From Pseudomonas sp. CC120222-01a (lineage in GTDB: Bacteria; Pseudomonadota; Gammaproteobacteria; Pseudomonadales; Pseudomonadaceae): a stretch of 64,000 nucleotides of DNA. Of the stretch, positions 50,704-59,202 are shown piece by piece. Position 1 is the stretch's first letter. Each line of letters starts with the position of its first letter. A program made the position numbers and the translations under genes. The stretch covers positions 1 through 64,000 of the forward strand of contig NZ_QEQQ01000024.1 of the NCBI RefSeq assembly GCF_003097235.1, in the 5' to 3' direction. The notes beneath the pieces were generated by a model that saw nothing but the letters and a program-made list of their open reading frames with translations, made no database searches and was not told the origin of the DNA.

Positions 50704-52446
50704 TCAACCGACTTCTTCAAGCTCTTCGATTGCCGTCCACTCAAGGCAATTTGCTGGCTTCGGTTTAGAGGCATCAAGCAGATAATCCAGGAGAGACTTC
50801 ACCTTCTCGGCTGATTCTGCATCCTCTTGGATGCGGACAAACGCTCGGTATGGCTTTTCGTCCTTAGATTCCTTGCCAAACAACGCCGTTTCGAAACATG
50901 TCCGGCACGCAACGAGCCGGACACGACCCTCTGCGTTGTCGAGATTCAGCACTGAGGCGATGGTTCCATTCATACCCCAAGCCGGGTTGCCCTTGCCAGC
51001 AACCGTGAGCGGGCTGTCGGTATCGTGCAGGATCGTAAACTGCTTGGAGAACTGCAGAAGAACCTTTGCCAGGGATGGAATGATTCCTTTGCCGCGAGCC
51101 CGAATGATCTGGACGTCCTTGTACTCGTCTATGTACATGTCCCGGATGATCGAGAACGCCGTGTACTCAGTGTCGCCCTCTACGATGATCTGTCTGCCAC
51201 CGAAGAAGAACTCGTTCACGTAGGGATCGCAAACGTTGAGCATCTTGAGATTTTTCTTGTCGTCATTATCCAGCTTGGCTCGGGTGGGCCTGTAGAGCGT
51301 CGTGCTCTCCACTTCGTTGCCCTCTCCACGATAGACCCGAACGATAGTGGTGTTGTCCTTGGACAGATCAATGAAAATCGGTGAGTGCGAAGTAATCATC
51401 ACCTGCCAGTTACCCGTCTGCGGCAGATCGTAAAGCACTGCTCTGGCCTCCCGGATGGCAGAGGGATGCAGGCAAATCTCAGGCTCATCCAGAAGCAGGA
51501 CATGCGGCCTCGTACCCTCGCTATCCTTCGCCTCGGACAGGTACTTCAAGGCAGCCCATAACAGCGTTCGACGAGCGCCGCTCCCCTGGTTGGCAATACC
51601 TGACAGGTAGCCATCCTTCGGGCCCATCAGCAGGTCGGCAGTGGTTTTGAATGGGGTGTAGGCCTTTTCGATGTCCAACTCAGGTTTGGCATCAAACTTC
51701 ACATGGTGGTTCGGGAACAGCCGGTCAAGATACTTGGTGATCTCAGACTCGATGGACGTGACCTCTGCCTCAGTCGCTTCCACAGCTTTAGTCTGGAGCT
51801 CTTTGATCTTCTCGATGACAAGTTCGTAGTCAGAAAGCGCTTGAGTGGGATCCGACTTGATCTGTTGGACACGCTCTTTGAGCAAGGAGCTGATCAGGTT
51901 GACGATCTCATTCGCTTGGGCGTCTGGTGAAGCAAATGCATCAATGCGATGGGGACGCGGACGTTTGGCGTTAGCCACGTTCGGAGCCCCCCAAGGCACT
52001 TGGGCATCCCAGTCACCCTTTTGCACATCGAAGCCTTGCCGTACCGGATCCCTAGCCGGGCTGTCCCAGATCCAGCGCTCGCGGATTAAAAACTCTCCAT
52101 TGGCCTGCACGTCGACCCACCTATCCCCTGGCGCATTGCTGAAGACGATGGTCTGTAGCTCAATGGTTGGGAGCGCATCCCTGTCGACCTCTCCATTGGG
52201 AAAGTCACTGATGCTGAGCTTGCCTGCGGTAGATCCATGAGACATTACGATTTCATAGGCTCGCAAGATACTGCTCTTGCCAGCGTTGTTCGCACCAACC
52301 AGTACAACGATGTCATCCAGCTCGATCTCTACCGGGATTGAGCCAATTGAACGAAAATTTTGGATGATGAGTTTATGCAGTCTTGGTCGAGGTGTGCCTT
52401 CTTCAATCAGTGAAACAATTTCAGCTACTGCGGGCTTCTTGGCCAT
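50704..52446 (-). CDS. OLD-type ATPase/TOPRIM nuclease
   Basis: A 580-aa protein with an N-terminal ABC/SMC-like ATPase (IIQNFRSIGSIPVEIELDD, Walker A VGANNAGKSS at about 49-58), signature region GSGARRTLLWAALKYLSE, Walker B VLLLDEPEICLHPSA (about 327-341) and SHSPIF switch. A C-terminal TOPRIM domain has IIVEGDTEYTAFS (about 418-430) and ILHDTDSP. This is the class of overcoming-lysogenization-defect nucleases, used in anti-phage systems. No UvrD (Gabija) or retron gene is adjacent, so it would be a solitary class 1-type OLD. ATG at 52446 has AGGGA upstream. Confidence 0.85.
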   Translation of the reverse strand: MAKKPAVAEIVSLIEEGTPRPRLHKLIIQNFRSIGSIPVEIELDDIVVLVGANNAGKSSILRAYEIVMSHGSTAGKLSISDFPNGEVDRDALPTIELQTIVFSNAPGDRWVDVQANGEFLIRERWIWDSPARDPVRQGFDVQKGDWDAQVPWGAPNVANAKRPRPHRIDAFASPDAQANEIVNLISSLLKERVQQIKSDPTQALSDYELVIEKIKELQTKAVEATEAEVTSIESEITKYLDRLFPNHHVKFDAKPELDIEKAYTPFKTTADLLMGPKDGYLSGIANQGSGARRTLLWAALKYLSEAKDSEGTRPHVLLLDEPEICLHPSAIREARAVLYDLPQTGNWQVMITSHSPIFIDLSKDNTTIVRVYRGEGNEVESTTLYRPTRAKLDNDDKKNLKMLNVCDPYVNEFFFGGRQIIVEGDTEYTAFSIIRDMYIDEYKDVQIIRARGKGIIPSLAKVLLQFSKQFTILHDTDSPLTVAGKGNPAWGMNGTIASVLNLDNAEGRVRLVACRTCFETALFGKESKDEKPYRAFVRIQEDAESAEKVKSLLDYLLDASKPKPANCLEWTAIEELEEVG

Positions 52447-52980
52447 ACACAAATCCCTGTAATCGTAATTTGATACCCAAGACTGCTGGACTTTGGGCCA
52501 GGCTAATATCATCGCCGCCATCAAGCATGTCAATATGACATCATTGCAAATGTTTTCGGCATTTTACCGGCACCGAATAAATGCTGAGGACGTTTACAGC
52601 GAGTGACCACGGGGCAAAATCTACCTCTCCCCCTACCATCAATAAGCTTCCAGCTTGAGTTCCCTGATCAGAGGCAAGCGGAGCGCACAGGTCAGGAAAG
52701 CCGACGGCGTGAAGGATGTCAGCCCGAGAGGGCCGAGACTGGGCGGGGCGCTAAACCCCGGTTTAGGACAGCCAGGACGCTGACAGCGAGAATGCAACGC
52801 CTGCTGATCAGGGAAAGCAAGTCCGTGAAACGCGAGCCTGCCTCAAAAACTTGAGACCGCTGGGCAGAAAATTCCAGGGAAGCACACTGAGAGCCATCAC
52901 CCAAAGTATGGGCTAGGGTATGGGCTGAAAACGAGCAGACACAAAAAAACCCTGAAATATCAGGGCTTTAATGAAAATTA
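52447..52980. other. Island-end region without gene
   Basis: About 530 bases upstream of the OLD-type gene. It contains a perfect 12-bp inverted repeat, TTCCCTGATCAG at 52660-52671 and its complement at 52804-52815, 132 bases apart, a near-duplicate TATGGGCTAGGG/TATGGGCTGAAA at about 52909-52929, and the terminator at 52943-52965. A basic 83-codon frame on the plus strand is not convincing. The OLD promoter should lie at 52450-52600. Confidence 0.5.
52943..52965 (-). terminator. Minus-strand terminator next to the tRNA-like end
   Basis: CCCTGA AATA TCAGGG stem with seven A on its left, i.e. a T-run for minus-strand transcription. It lies 16 bases beyond the tRNA-like 3' end at 52982, the normal distance for the terminator of a tRNA gene on the minus strand. 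Confidence 0.7.
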
Positions 52981-52981
52981 G

Positions 52982-53002
52982 TGGCGGAAGCGTAGAAATC
53001 TG
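52982..53002 (-). other. Serine-tRNA 3'-end-like sequence (candidate attachment scar)
   Basis: Read on the minus strand this ends TCTACGCTTCCGCCA, which matches the acceptor arm, part of the T-arm and CCA of bacterial serine tRNAs (for example GAATCTCTGCGCTTCCGCCA in E. coli). The tRNA body that should follow at 53003 and beyond is missing. Integrases of genomic islands commonly use the 3' end of tRNA genes as attachment core, so this is probably a displaced att half-site. Together with the terminator it marks the right end of the inserted region. Confidence 0.45.
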
Positions 53003-53075
53003 TGCTGTCGGGCTGAAATTCAGAATACAGCGTTCAGTTCAGCGCCGCTGCCTCATTCAGGCTCATCGAGTTGGT

Positions 53076-53864
53076 TTCAGGGGCGTACATCTGGTTCAAG
53101 GGCTTGGCCACTGTGGCAGCTGTCATACACCACGCGCCCTGACGCTTCAGGAAAAATCGTTGGATGAACGAGATCCGACCTATCTTGCAGGAGGCCAGCT
53201 CATCGATGGCTGGGTTGCCATCAGCCTCCGCGGCAATGCCCCGGACGGCTTGGGAGGGTAGAGCGAAGAGGACATCGTCCAAATACTGCGCAACGGTCGC
53301 AATGCGCATTTCTCGTCCATAGGCGCCATGAACAACGTCATTCAGCACAGTGGGCAATACTTGACCGATCAAGACCTGACCGCCATCGCCTTGTACTTGA
53401 AGTCGCTTCCGGCAACCACAGGATCCAACCAGGTAGCATTCGAGCCGAACGACACGTCAGCCAAGGCGCTCTGGTCTGGCGAATCGCCAAACCGTGGCGC
53501 CGAGATCTACGTAGACAACTGCGCGGCGTGCCACCGCGCCGATGGCCAAGGCTACAAGGAGGTGTTCCCACGACTGGCAGGTAACCCATCAGTACTTTCC
53601 GAGGATCCAAGCTCAATGATCCGGGTGATATTGAGTGGAGGCAGATTGCCTTCCACGCAACAAGCGCCCTCCGACCTTGTAATGCCTGATTTCCCCTGGC
53701 GATTGGACGATCAGGAAGCTGCACAGCTTGTTACGTTCATCCGCAACAGTTGGGGTAACAAAGCTTCAGCCGTGACGACGAATGCGCTCACCAAGGTGCG
53801 AGAAGCGATTGCTGAAGAGCACCACGGGCTGGTCAGCGACGCTCAAAAAAATGTGAAGCACTGA
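53076..53864 (+). pseudogene. Cytochrome c subunit of a membrane dehydrogenase, 5'-truncated with in-frame stop
   Basis: The frame reads HLVQGLGHCGSCHTPR (heme motif CGSCH at about 53109-53123), then YLAGGQLIDGWVAISLRGN, and meets TAG at 53259-53261. The same frame goes on SEEDIVQILRNGRNAHFSS, IGAMNNVIQHSG and a second heme motif CAACHRADGQGYKEVFPRLAG to the TGA at 53862-53864. In relatives of this family (cytochrome subunits of gluconate- or alcohol-type dehydrogenases) the stop position is a Trp (TGG). The first heme domain and signal peptide are gone upstream. So the gene is dead twice over: 5' deletion at the island junction and a nonsense mutation. No dehydrogenase subunits remain nearby. 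Confidence 0.75.
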
Positions 53865-53906
53865 ATGCAAGGTAGGAGCTACTTCGGTGGCTCCTACCTT
53901 GCATTC
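53863..53906. terminator. Perfect 17-bp inverted repeat, bidirectional terminator or REP-like
   Basis: GAATGCAAGGTAGGAGC at 53863-53879 and its exact complement at 53890-53906 enclose a 10-base loop. It overlaps the stop of the cytochrome c remnant and lies between it and the convergent acetolactate-synthase gene. The GGAGC/GCTCC core also resembles Pseudomonas REP elements. Confidence 0.65.
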
Positions 53907-53932
53907 CACCACTCTGGCAAAAGTAACGCCCC

Positions 53933-55576
53933 CTAGACCGCCAGCGCTCTTTCTCGCAGCTCGCTGTTGAGAATGCGGTCGTTCTCGCTGTAGTCGACCG
54001 GGCAGTCGATCACGTGCACGCCCGGGGTCTTGATGCAGTGCTCGAGCAGCGGCAGGAAGGCTTCGGCGCTTTCCACGCGGTGACCGTTGGCACCGTAGGC
54101 TTCGGCGTATTTGACGAAGTCCGGGTTGCCGTAGTCCAGGCCGAAATCGGTGAAGCCCATGTTGGCCTGCTTCCAGCGGATCATGCCGTAGCCGTCGTCA
54201 CGCAGGATCACCACGGTGATGTGCATACCCAGACGTACCGCGGTTTCCAGTTCCTGGCTGTTCATCATGAAGCCGCCGTCGCCACATACCGAGATCACCG
54301 GGCGGTCCGGGTACACCAGGTGCGAAGCCATGGCCGATGGCAGGCCGGCACCCATGGTTGCCAGGGCATTGTCCAGCAGTACGGTATTCGGCTTATGCGC
54401 CTTGTAGTTGCGCGCGAACCAGATTTTGTAGATGCCGTTGTCCAGGGCGACGATGCCTTCGGACGGCAGGGCGCGACGGATGTCGGCGACCATGCGCTGC
54501 GGGTAGACCGGGAAGCGGTTGTCGTCGGCGCCTTCGATGATCTGCGCTTCGTTGGCTTCACGGATGGCCATCAGGCGGGTGAAGTCCCAGTGGCTGGTGT
54601 CGGTCAGCGCTTCGCTGATCTGCCAGACGGCGTTGGCGATGTCGCCGATCACTTCCACCTGCGGGAAGTACACCGCATCGACTTCAGCCGAACGGAAGCT
54701 CACGTGAATCACTTCGGTGCCGCCACGCACCATGAAGAACGGCGGCTTCTCGATCACGTCGTGGCCGATGTTGACGATCAGGTCGGCGGCCTCTACGGCG
54801 CGGTGCACGAAGTCACCGGACGACAGCGCGGCGTTGCCGAGGAAGCGCGGGTGACGCTCGTCGACCACACCTTTACCCATCTGGGTGGTGATGAACGGGA
54901 TGCCGGTCTTGTCGATCAGTTGCTTGAGGACCTTGGCGGTCATCTTGCGGTTGGCGCCGGCGCCGATCACCAGGATCGGGCTGCGGGCCTTCTTCAGTTT
55001 CTCGACGGCAGCTTCGATGGCCACGTGCTCGGCCAGCGGACGGCGATGCAAGCTGCGCGGGATCGGCAGCGCGTCGGTCTGCTCGGCGGCGATGTCTTCC
55101 GGCAGTTCCAGGTGCACGGCCCCCGGCTTTTCTTCTTCCGCCAGGCGAAACGCTTCACGCATGCGCGCCGGGATGTTGTCGGCCGAGGCGAACTGGTGGG
55201 TGTACTTGGTGATCGGCGCCATCATGCCGCACACGTCGATGATCTGGAAACGGCCCTGCTTGGACTTCTTGATCGGCTTCTGGCCGGTGATCATCAGCAT
55301 CGGCATGCCGCCGAGATACGCGTAGGCGCTCGCAGTTACCAGGTTGGTCGCGCCAGGGCCCAGGGTCGACAGGCTGACGCCGGTCTTGCCGGTCAGGCGG
55401 CCATAGGTGGCGGCCATGAAACCTGCGGATTGCTCGTGGCGGGTCAGTACCAGCTTGATTTTCGATTTGCGCAGGGATTCCAGCAGGTCGAGGTTTTCCT
55501 CGCCCGGGATACCGAACACGTACTCGACACCTTCGTTTTCCAGGCATTGCACAACGACATCGGCGGCCTTGGCCAT
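53933..55576 (-). CDS. Acetolactate synthase-type TPP enzyme (catabolic, AlsS-like)
   Basis: A 547-aa thiamine-diphosphate enzyme. The N-terminal TPP domain has the catalytic glutamate in FGIPGEENLDLL (Glu about 26) and the GPGATNLVTASAYAYLGG motif. The C-terminal domain has the TPP/Mg motif GDGGFMMNSQELETA through DDGYGMIRWKQ. That fits acetolactate synthases that condense two pyruvates; catabolic AlsS-type enzymes are single-subunit, and no ilvN-like small subunit gene is adjacent. Another 2-oxoacid carboligase activity is possible. It is the last gene of a minus-strand run of seven. GAGGTAC precedes the ATG. Confidence 0.88.
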   Translation of the reverse strand: MAKAADVVVQCLENEGVEYVFGIPGEENLDLLESLRKSKIKLVLTRHEQSAGFMAATYGRLTGKTGVSLSTLGPGATNLVTASAYAYLGGMPMLMITGQKPIKKSKQGRFQIIDVCGMMAPITKYTHQFASADNIPARMREAFRLAEEEKPGAVHLELPEDIAAEQTDALPIPRSLHRRPLAEHVAIEAAVEKLKKARSPILVIGAGANRKMTAKVLKQLIDKTGIPFITTQMGKGVVDERHPRFLGNAALSSGDFVHRAVEAADLIVNIGHDVIEKPPFFMVRGGTEVIHVSFRSAEVDAVYFPQVEVIGDIANAVWQISEALTDTSHWDFTRLMAIREANEAQIIEGADDNRFPVYPQRMVADIRRALPSEGIVALDNGIYKIWFARNYKAHKPNTVLLDNALATMGAGLPSAMASHLVYPDRPVISVCGDGGFMMNSQELETAVRLGMHITVVILRDDGYGMIRWKQANMGFTDFGLDYGNPDFVKYAEAYGANGHRVESAEAFLPLLEHCIKTPGVHVIDCPVDYSENDRILNSELRERALAV

Positions 55577-55647
55577 TTTACTTCGTACCTCGGGTCTTGC
55601 TTCGGATTGGAGATCACATCGCCCGCCAGGCAGGCGATCGGGTTCAG

Positions 55648-56376
55648 TCAGCGTGGGGCGCTGACATCGGTCTGCCCGGTGGCCAGCAACGCGCCTCGGA
55701 CAAAGCCACTGCTCAGGCTGCGCTCAACGAAATCACGCACATATGCCGCGGCGGCATCATTGCCCCTGGGCACCGCCATGGCTTGGCGGATAGCCGTGAA
55801 GGCGCCATCCAGCACCCGGTAGCGCGCATCACCGTCGGCCACTTTCTGCAGGGGCTGGCGAACCCCGGCAGCTGCGTCCAGGCCTTGGTCGATAAACAGG
55901 TCGACGGCGCCGGCCGAGGTCTCGGCGCGTATCAACTCGGCATGTTCAAGCGTACGGCTCAGGTACAGGTCGTAAGCAGCCCCTTTGCCGACAGCCAGAC
56001 GCAGGCCGGCAGCATCCAGCTGGTCGACGCTGGCGAACGGCGCATCTTGCTTGACCAGGTAAGTCCCCTCGATCAGCACATAGGGCTCGCTGAAGAAGAT
56101 CTGCGCTTCGCGGACCGGTTCGATGGCCAAGAAGGCCAGGTTCCATGCTCCCTCCTCCAGCGCGGCGAAGACTTTGCCGGCAGCATCGAAGGTTCGCATG
56201 TTCAGGGTGACGCCGAGTTCTTCGGCCAGTGCCTTGGCCAGGGCGACCGAGACGCCCTGGGGCTCGCCGTCGGGGCCGCGCTGAGCGAGAACCGGGTTGC
56301 CGAAGTTGATGGCGGCGGTAAGGGTGCCGTAGGGGGCCAGTTCGGCCAGGAGGGCTGAGGTGATTGGGGTGGACAT
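55648..56376 (-). CDS. Solute-binding (SBP_bac_3-like) protein without signal peptide
   Basis: A 242-aa protein of the family-3 periplasmic binding protein fold: GTLTAAINFGNPVLAQRGP, VSVALAKALAEELGVTLNMR, GAWNLAFLAIEPVREAQIFF (the family SDP-like segment). Start is well supported by GGAGAATCC before ATG at 56376, yet the N-terminus MSTPITSALLAELAPYG is not a signal peptide. So it is cytoplasmic or exported in an unusual way. No ABC permease or ATPase is in the cluster. It may act as an enzyme (cyclohexadienyl-dehydratase-like folds exist) or as an orphan sensor. Confidence 0.75.
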   Translation of the reverse strand: MSTPITSALLAELAPYGTLTAAINFGNPVLAQRGPDGEPQGVSVALAKALAEELGVTLNMRTFDAAGKVFAALEEGAWNLAFLAIEPVREAQIFFSEPYVLIEGTYLVKQDAPFASVDQLDAAGLRLAVGKGAAYDLYLSRTLEHAELIRAETSAGAVDLFIDQGLDAAAGVRQPLQKVADGDARYRVLDGAFTAIRQAMAVPRGNDAAAAYVRDFVERSLSSGFVRGALLATGQTDVSAPR

Positions 56377-56407
56377 TGGATTCTCCGTTGTCGGTGAGGG
56401 CCCTATC

Positions 56408-56437
56408 GCCGGCAAGCCGGCTCCTACAGGAGCCGGT
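56408..56437. repeat. P. putida-type REP element
   Basis: CGCCGGCAAGCCGGCTCCTACAGG-like core, here with CCGGCTCC TACA GGAGCCGG as a perfect 8-bp hairpin at 56417-56436. This matches the GGCAAGCCGGCTCCTACAG wording of dispersed REP sequences of the P. putida group. It lies between the OprD porin and the binding-protein gene and can stabilise or end transcripts. Confidence 0.75.
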
Positions 56438-56455
56438 TTGAGCCGCGAATGGGCC

Positions 56456-57709
56456 TCACCAGATGGGCAAGGTGTACGACACGATCAAGCGGTTCTCATC
56501 GGCACTGCGGGCAAAGTTGGAGCGGTACGCCGCATTACGCCAGCGAATGCCCACGTTCTTCAATGCCCCCGACTGGAACACGTAGGCGATATCGGTGTTG
56601 CGTTCCCACTCGCGACCTTCCTCGCTGTTGGTGGCGGGGTCGGCGTGGTCGCCTTTGACGTAGCGGGTCATGAAGGTAAGGCCAGGGATGCCGATGGCGG
56701 CAAAATTGTAGTCATAGCGCAACTGCCAGGAGCGCTCGCCAGGCTCGGCAAAGTCGTTGAGTTGGATGTAGTTGGTGAGATAAGGGTCGGTGCCGTTCAG
56801 GAACGGCATCGATGTATCGCCATTCATTTTCTGTAACCCCAGACCAAAGGCGTGGCCACCCAGGCTGTAGGTGAACATGCCGCTCAACGCGCCGCTGTCG
56901 ATGGCACCGCCCTGGGCGTTGCCCGCATCGTCGCTGAGCATGTAGCGCAGGTCGCTCTTGAGCTTGCCCGGGCCGATGCTCCAGCTGTGATTGATGCCGA
57001 AGAAGTTCTGCCGGTAAACGTCCTGCAGCTCGGCGTACTGGTAGCTCAGGGTCAACGTCTTGCTCAGCGCATAGTCGGCGCCGCCGATCCAGTAGTCATC
57101 CCCTTCCACCGCACCGACAAAGCGCCGGTTCTTGTTGTTGAGGGAGATCTTCTGCGCATCGGTGGAGTCGCGGTCCGTCATGCGGTTGAAGCGTGCGCCG
57201 GTAAAAGTCAGGCCGTCGATTTCGCTACTGGTCAGCAGGCCGCCCTCGAAGGTCTGCGGTAGGATGCGCCCGGTGTTGGCCTGCACGGTAGGCAGCTTGG
57301 GGATCACGGTGCCGTACTTGAGCTCGCTCTGCGACACCTTGACCTTGGCGGTCAGACCCAGTCGGCTGAATTCATCTGCCGCACGACCGTCATCGTGGAC
57401 CGGCAAGAGGCCGGTGCCGGCACGGTCGGGGCTTGAATCAAGCTTGATGCCGAGCATGCCCAGCGCATCGAGGCCGAAGCCGACGGTGCCCGGCGTGTAG
57501 CCGGAGCGAAAGTCCAGCAGGAAACCCTGGGCCCACTCTTCGCGTTTGGACTGCCCGCTGCCATCGCGAAAATCGCGGTTCAGGTAATAGTTCTGCATCT
57601 GCAGGTTGAGCTTGCTGTCTTCAACGAAGCTCTCGGCACTGGCAGCGCCAGCGATCATGCAGGAAGACAGGGTGACAAGGGTACGCAGGATGTTCTTGTT
57701 GTTGTGCAT
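56456..57709 (-). CDS. OprD-family outer-membrane porin
   Basis: A 417-aa OprD-type porin. Signal peptide ends AASAES (about 24). The mature protein starts SKLNLQMQNYYLNRDFRDG, the OprD hallmark, followed by 18-strand barrel text, TGARFNRMTDRDSTDAQ and a C-terminal aromatic (SYTLPIW). These channels admit amino acids or aromatic/organic acids. Here it lies in the same run as an organic-acid MFS transporter, so an acid substrate is likely. Normal length. Confidence 0.9.
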   Translation of the reverse strand: MHNNKNILRTLVTLSSCMIAGAASAESFVEDSKLNLQMQNYYLNRDFRDGSGQSKREEWAQGFLLDFRSGYTPGTVGFGLDALGMLGIKLDSSPDRAGTGLLPVHDDGRAADEFSRLGLTAKVKVSQSELKYGTVIPKLPTVQANTGRILPQTFEGGLLTSSEIDGLTFTGARFNRMTDRDSTDAQKISLNNKNRRFVGAVEGDDYWIGGADYALSKTLTLSYQYAELQDVYRQNFFGINHSWSIGPGKLKSDLRYMLSDDAGNAQGGAIDSGALSGMFTYSLGGHAFGLGLQKMNGDTSMPFLNGTDPYLTNYIQLNDFAEPGERSWQLRYDYNFAAIGIPGLTFMTRYVKGDHADPATNSEEGREWERNTDIAYVFQSGALKNVGIRWRNAAYRSNFARSADENRLIVSYTLPIW

Positions 57710-57823
57710 CTGGCGATTTCCATCTGGTTGGCATGCAACTGCCCAGCCCAGGGCATGGCACCGGGCAGTGAAAGGAAATAGAACGGGTCAGCGAGGGGGG
57801 CCAGGTTGCAGCCCCCTTCAGGA

Positions 57824-59140
57824 TCAGTGGGCCGAGGCGACCACGGGCTGATCAGGGTCTTTGCTGGTGACGCGCATCAGGGCCGTCATCAGGAAGGCGA
57901 TGACCAGCAACGCGCTGAGGAACAGCAAGCCCGTGGCTGCGCTTTGGCTGTTGCCCTTGACCACACCGATCATCGACGGCCCGACGAAGCCGCCAAGATT
58001 ACCGATGGAGTTGATCACGGCAATCGACACTGCTGCCGTAGCACGGTCGAGGAACAGCGTCGGCAGTGCCCAGAACGGCGACTTGAAGCTGTACAGGCCC
58101 GAAAGCGCGACACAGATCATGGCCATCGAGGCCACCGCGCTGGGCAGCATGCCAGCACCGATCAGGCCGAGCGCTGCGACCGCCAGCGGAATGGCCGAGT
58201 GCATCTTGCGCTCGTTGCGCCGGTCGGAGCTGCGCGACCAGATGATCATCGCAACGGTGGCGACAATATACGGGACCATGGCAATCAGGCCGATCTGGGT
58301 ATGGCTCAGGTCGCTGGAGAAGCCCTTGATGATCTGCGGCATCCAGTAACCGACACCCAAGCTGCCGCATTGGTAGACGAAGTAGATGAAGGCCAGGTAA
58401 AGCACCTTCTTGTTGACCATGGTTTGCAACACGCCCAGACGCTTGACGTTCTTACGGCTCTGGCGGTCGCGCTCAAGCTCGGCCAGCAGCCAATCCTTTT
58501 CCTGTTGAGTCAGCCATTTGGCCTGCTCGGGCTTGTCGGTCAGAAACAGGAAGCAGGCGATGCCGAGGAAGACGGCCGGCACGCCCTCGAGGAACAGCAT
58601 CCAGCGCCAGCCGCTCCAGTCGAACCACTTGATGTTGTCCATGATCCAAGTGGAAAGCGGTGCACCGATGATGTAGCTGACCGGAATCGCGGCGGTGAAC
58701 AGCGCCACGGTGGTAGCCAACTCCTTGGCGCGGAACCAGTAGGTCAGGTAGACGATAACGCCGGGGAAGAAGCCGGCTTCGGCCACGCCGAGAAAGAACC
58801 GCAGCACGTACAGCTGGTTGGCGGTCTGGGCAAAGGCGGTGGCGGCGGCAATCGCACCCCAGGTCACCAGGATACGGGCAATCCAGACCCGCGCACCGTA
58901 CTTGTTGAGCATGACGTTGCTCGGCACTTCGAACAGGAAGTAGCCGATGAAGAAGATCCCGGAAATGAAGCCGAAGGCCTCGCTGGTCAGGGCGAGCTCC
59001 TTGTTCATTTCCAACGCGGCATAGCCGATGTTGGCACGGTCCAGGTAAGAAACGATATAGAGCAGGAACATGAAGGGGATGATGCGCAGGGTGACTTTGC
59101 GCACCGTAGCCTGCTCATCGACAGTCTTGTTGTTGTTCAT
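57824..59140 (-). CDS. MFS transporter, anion:cation symporter (ACS) family
   Basis: A 438-aa 12-TM transporter of the ACS family that imports organic anions such as sugar acids, tartrate or phthalate with protons. The family start RIIPFMFLLYIVSYLDRANI is present at about 18-37, then GYFLFEVPSNVMLNKYGARV and FFLGVAEAGFFPGVIVYLTY. ATG at 59140 follows GAGGTCGCC. It lies 62 bases from the lactonase gene and 114 from the porin, all same strand. Confidence 0.9.
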   Translation of the reverse strand: MNNNKTVDEQATVRKVTLRIIPFMFLLYIVSYLDRANIGYAALEMNKELALTSEAFGFISGIFFIGYFLFEVPSNVMLNKYGARVWIARILVTWGAIAAATAFAQTANQLYVLRFFLGVAEAGFFPGVIVYLTYWFRAKELATTVALFTAAIPVSYIIGAPLSTWIMDNIKWFDWSGWRWMLFLEGVPAVFLGIACFLFLTDKPEQAKWLTQQEKDWLLAELERDRQSRKNVKRLGVLQTMVNKKVLYLAFIYFVYQCGSLGVGYWMPQIIKGFSSDLSHTQIGLIAMVPYIVATVAMIIWSRSSDRRNERKMHSAIPLAVAALGLIGAGMLPSAVASMAMICVALSGLYSFKSPFWALPTLFLDRATAAVSIAVINSIGNLGGFVGPSMIGVVKGNSQSAATGLLFLSALLVIAFLMTALMRVTSKDPDQPVVASAH

Positions 59141-59202
59141 GGCGACCTCACTGTGGAGCGAACTTTGCCCGCCCCTTGTCATTGTTATCTGTGCAGCACG
59201 GT

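Noticed and set aside
50704..52446. Calling the OLD-type gene GajA of Gabija
   Set aside because: No UvrD-like GajB gene is adjacent on either side.
52603..52854. Basic 83-codon plus-strand frame beside the island end
   Set aside because: Low-complexity Arg/Glu/Ala text, no ribosome site, no family; treated as chance.
53328..53864. Treating the second half of the cytochrome region as an intact gene
   Set aside because: It is the in-frame continuation after a nonsense codon and has no signal peptide or ribosome site of its own.
54014..55822. Very long plus-strand open frame opposite the acetolactate-synthase gene (about 600 codons)
   Set aside because: It is Asp/His/Val/Arg-rich shadow text of a high-GC gene. 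The minus strand has full TPP-enzyme motifs.
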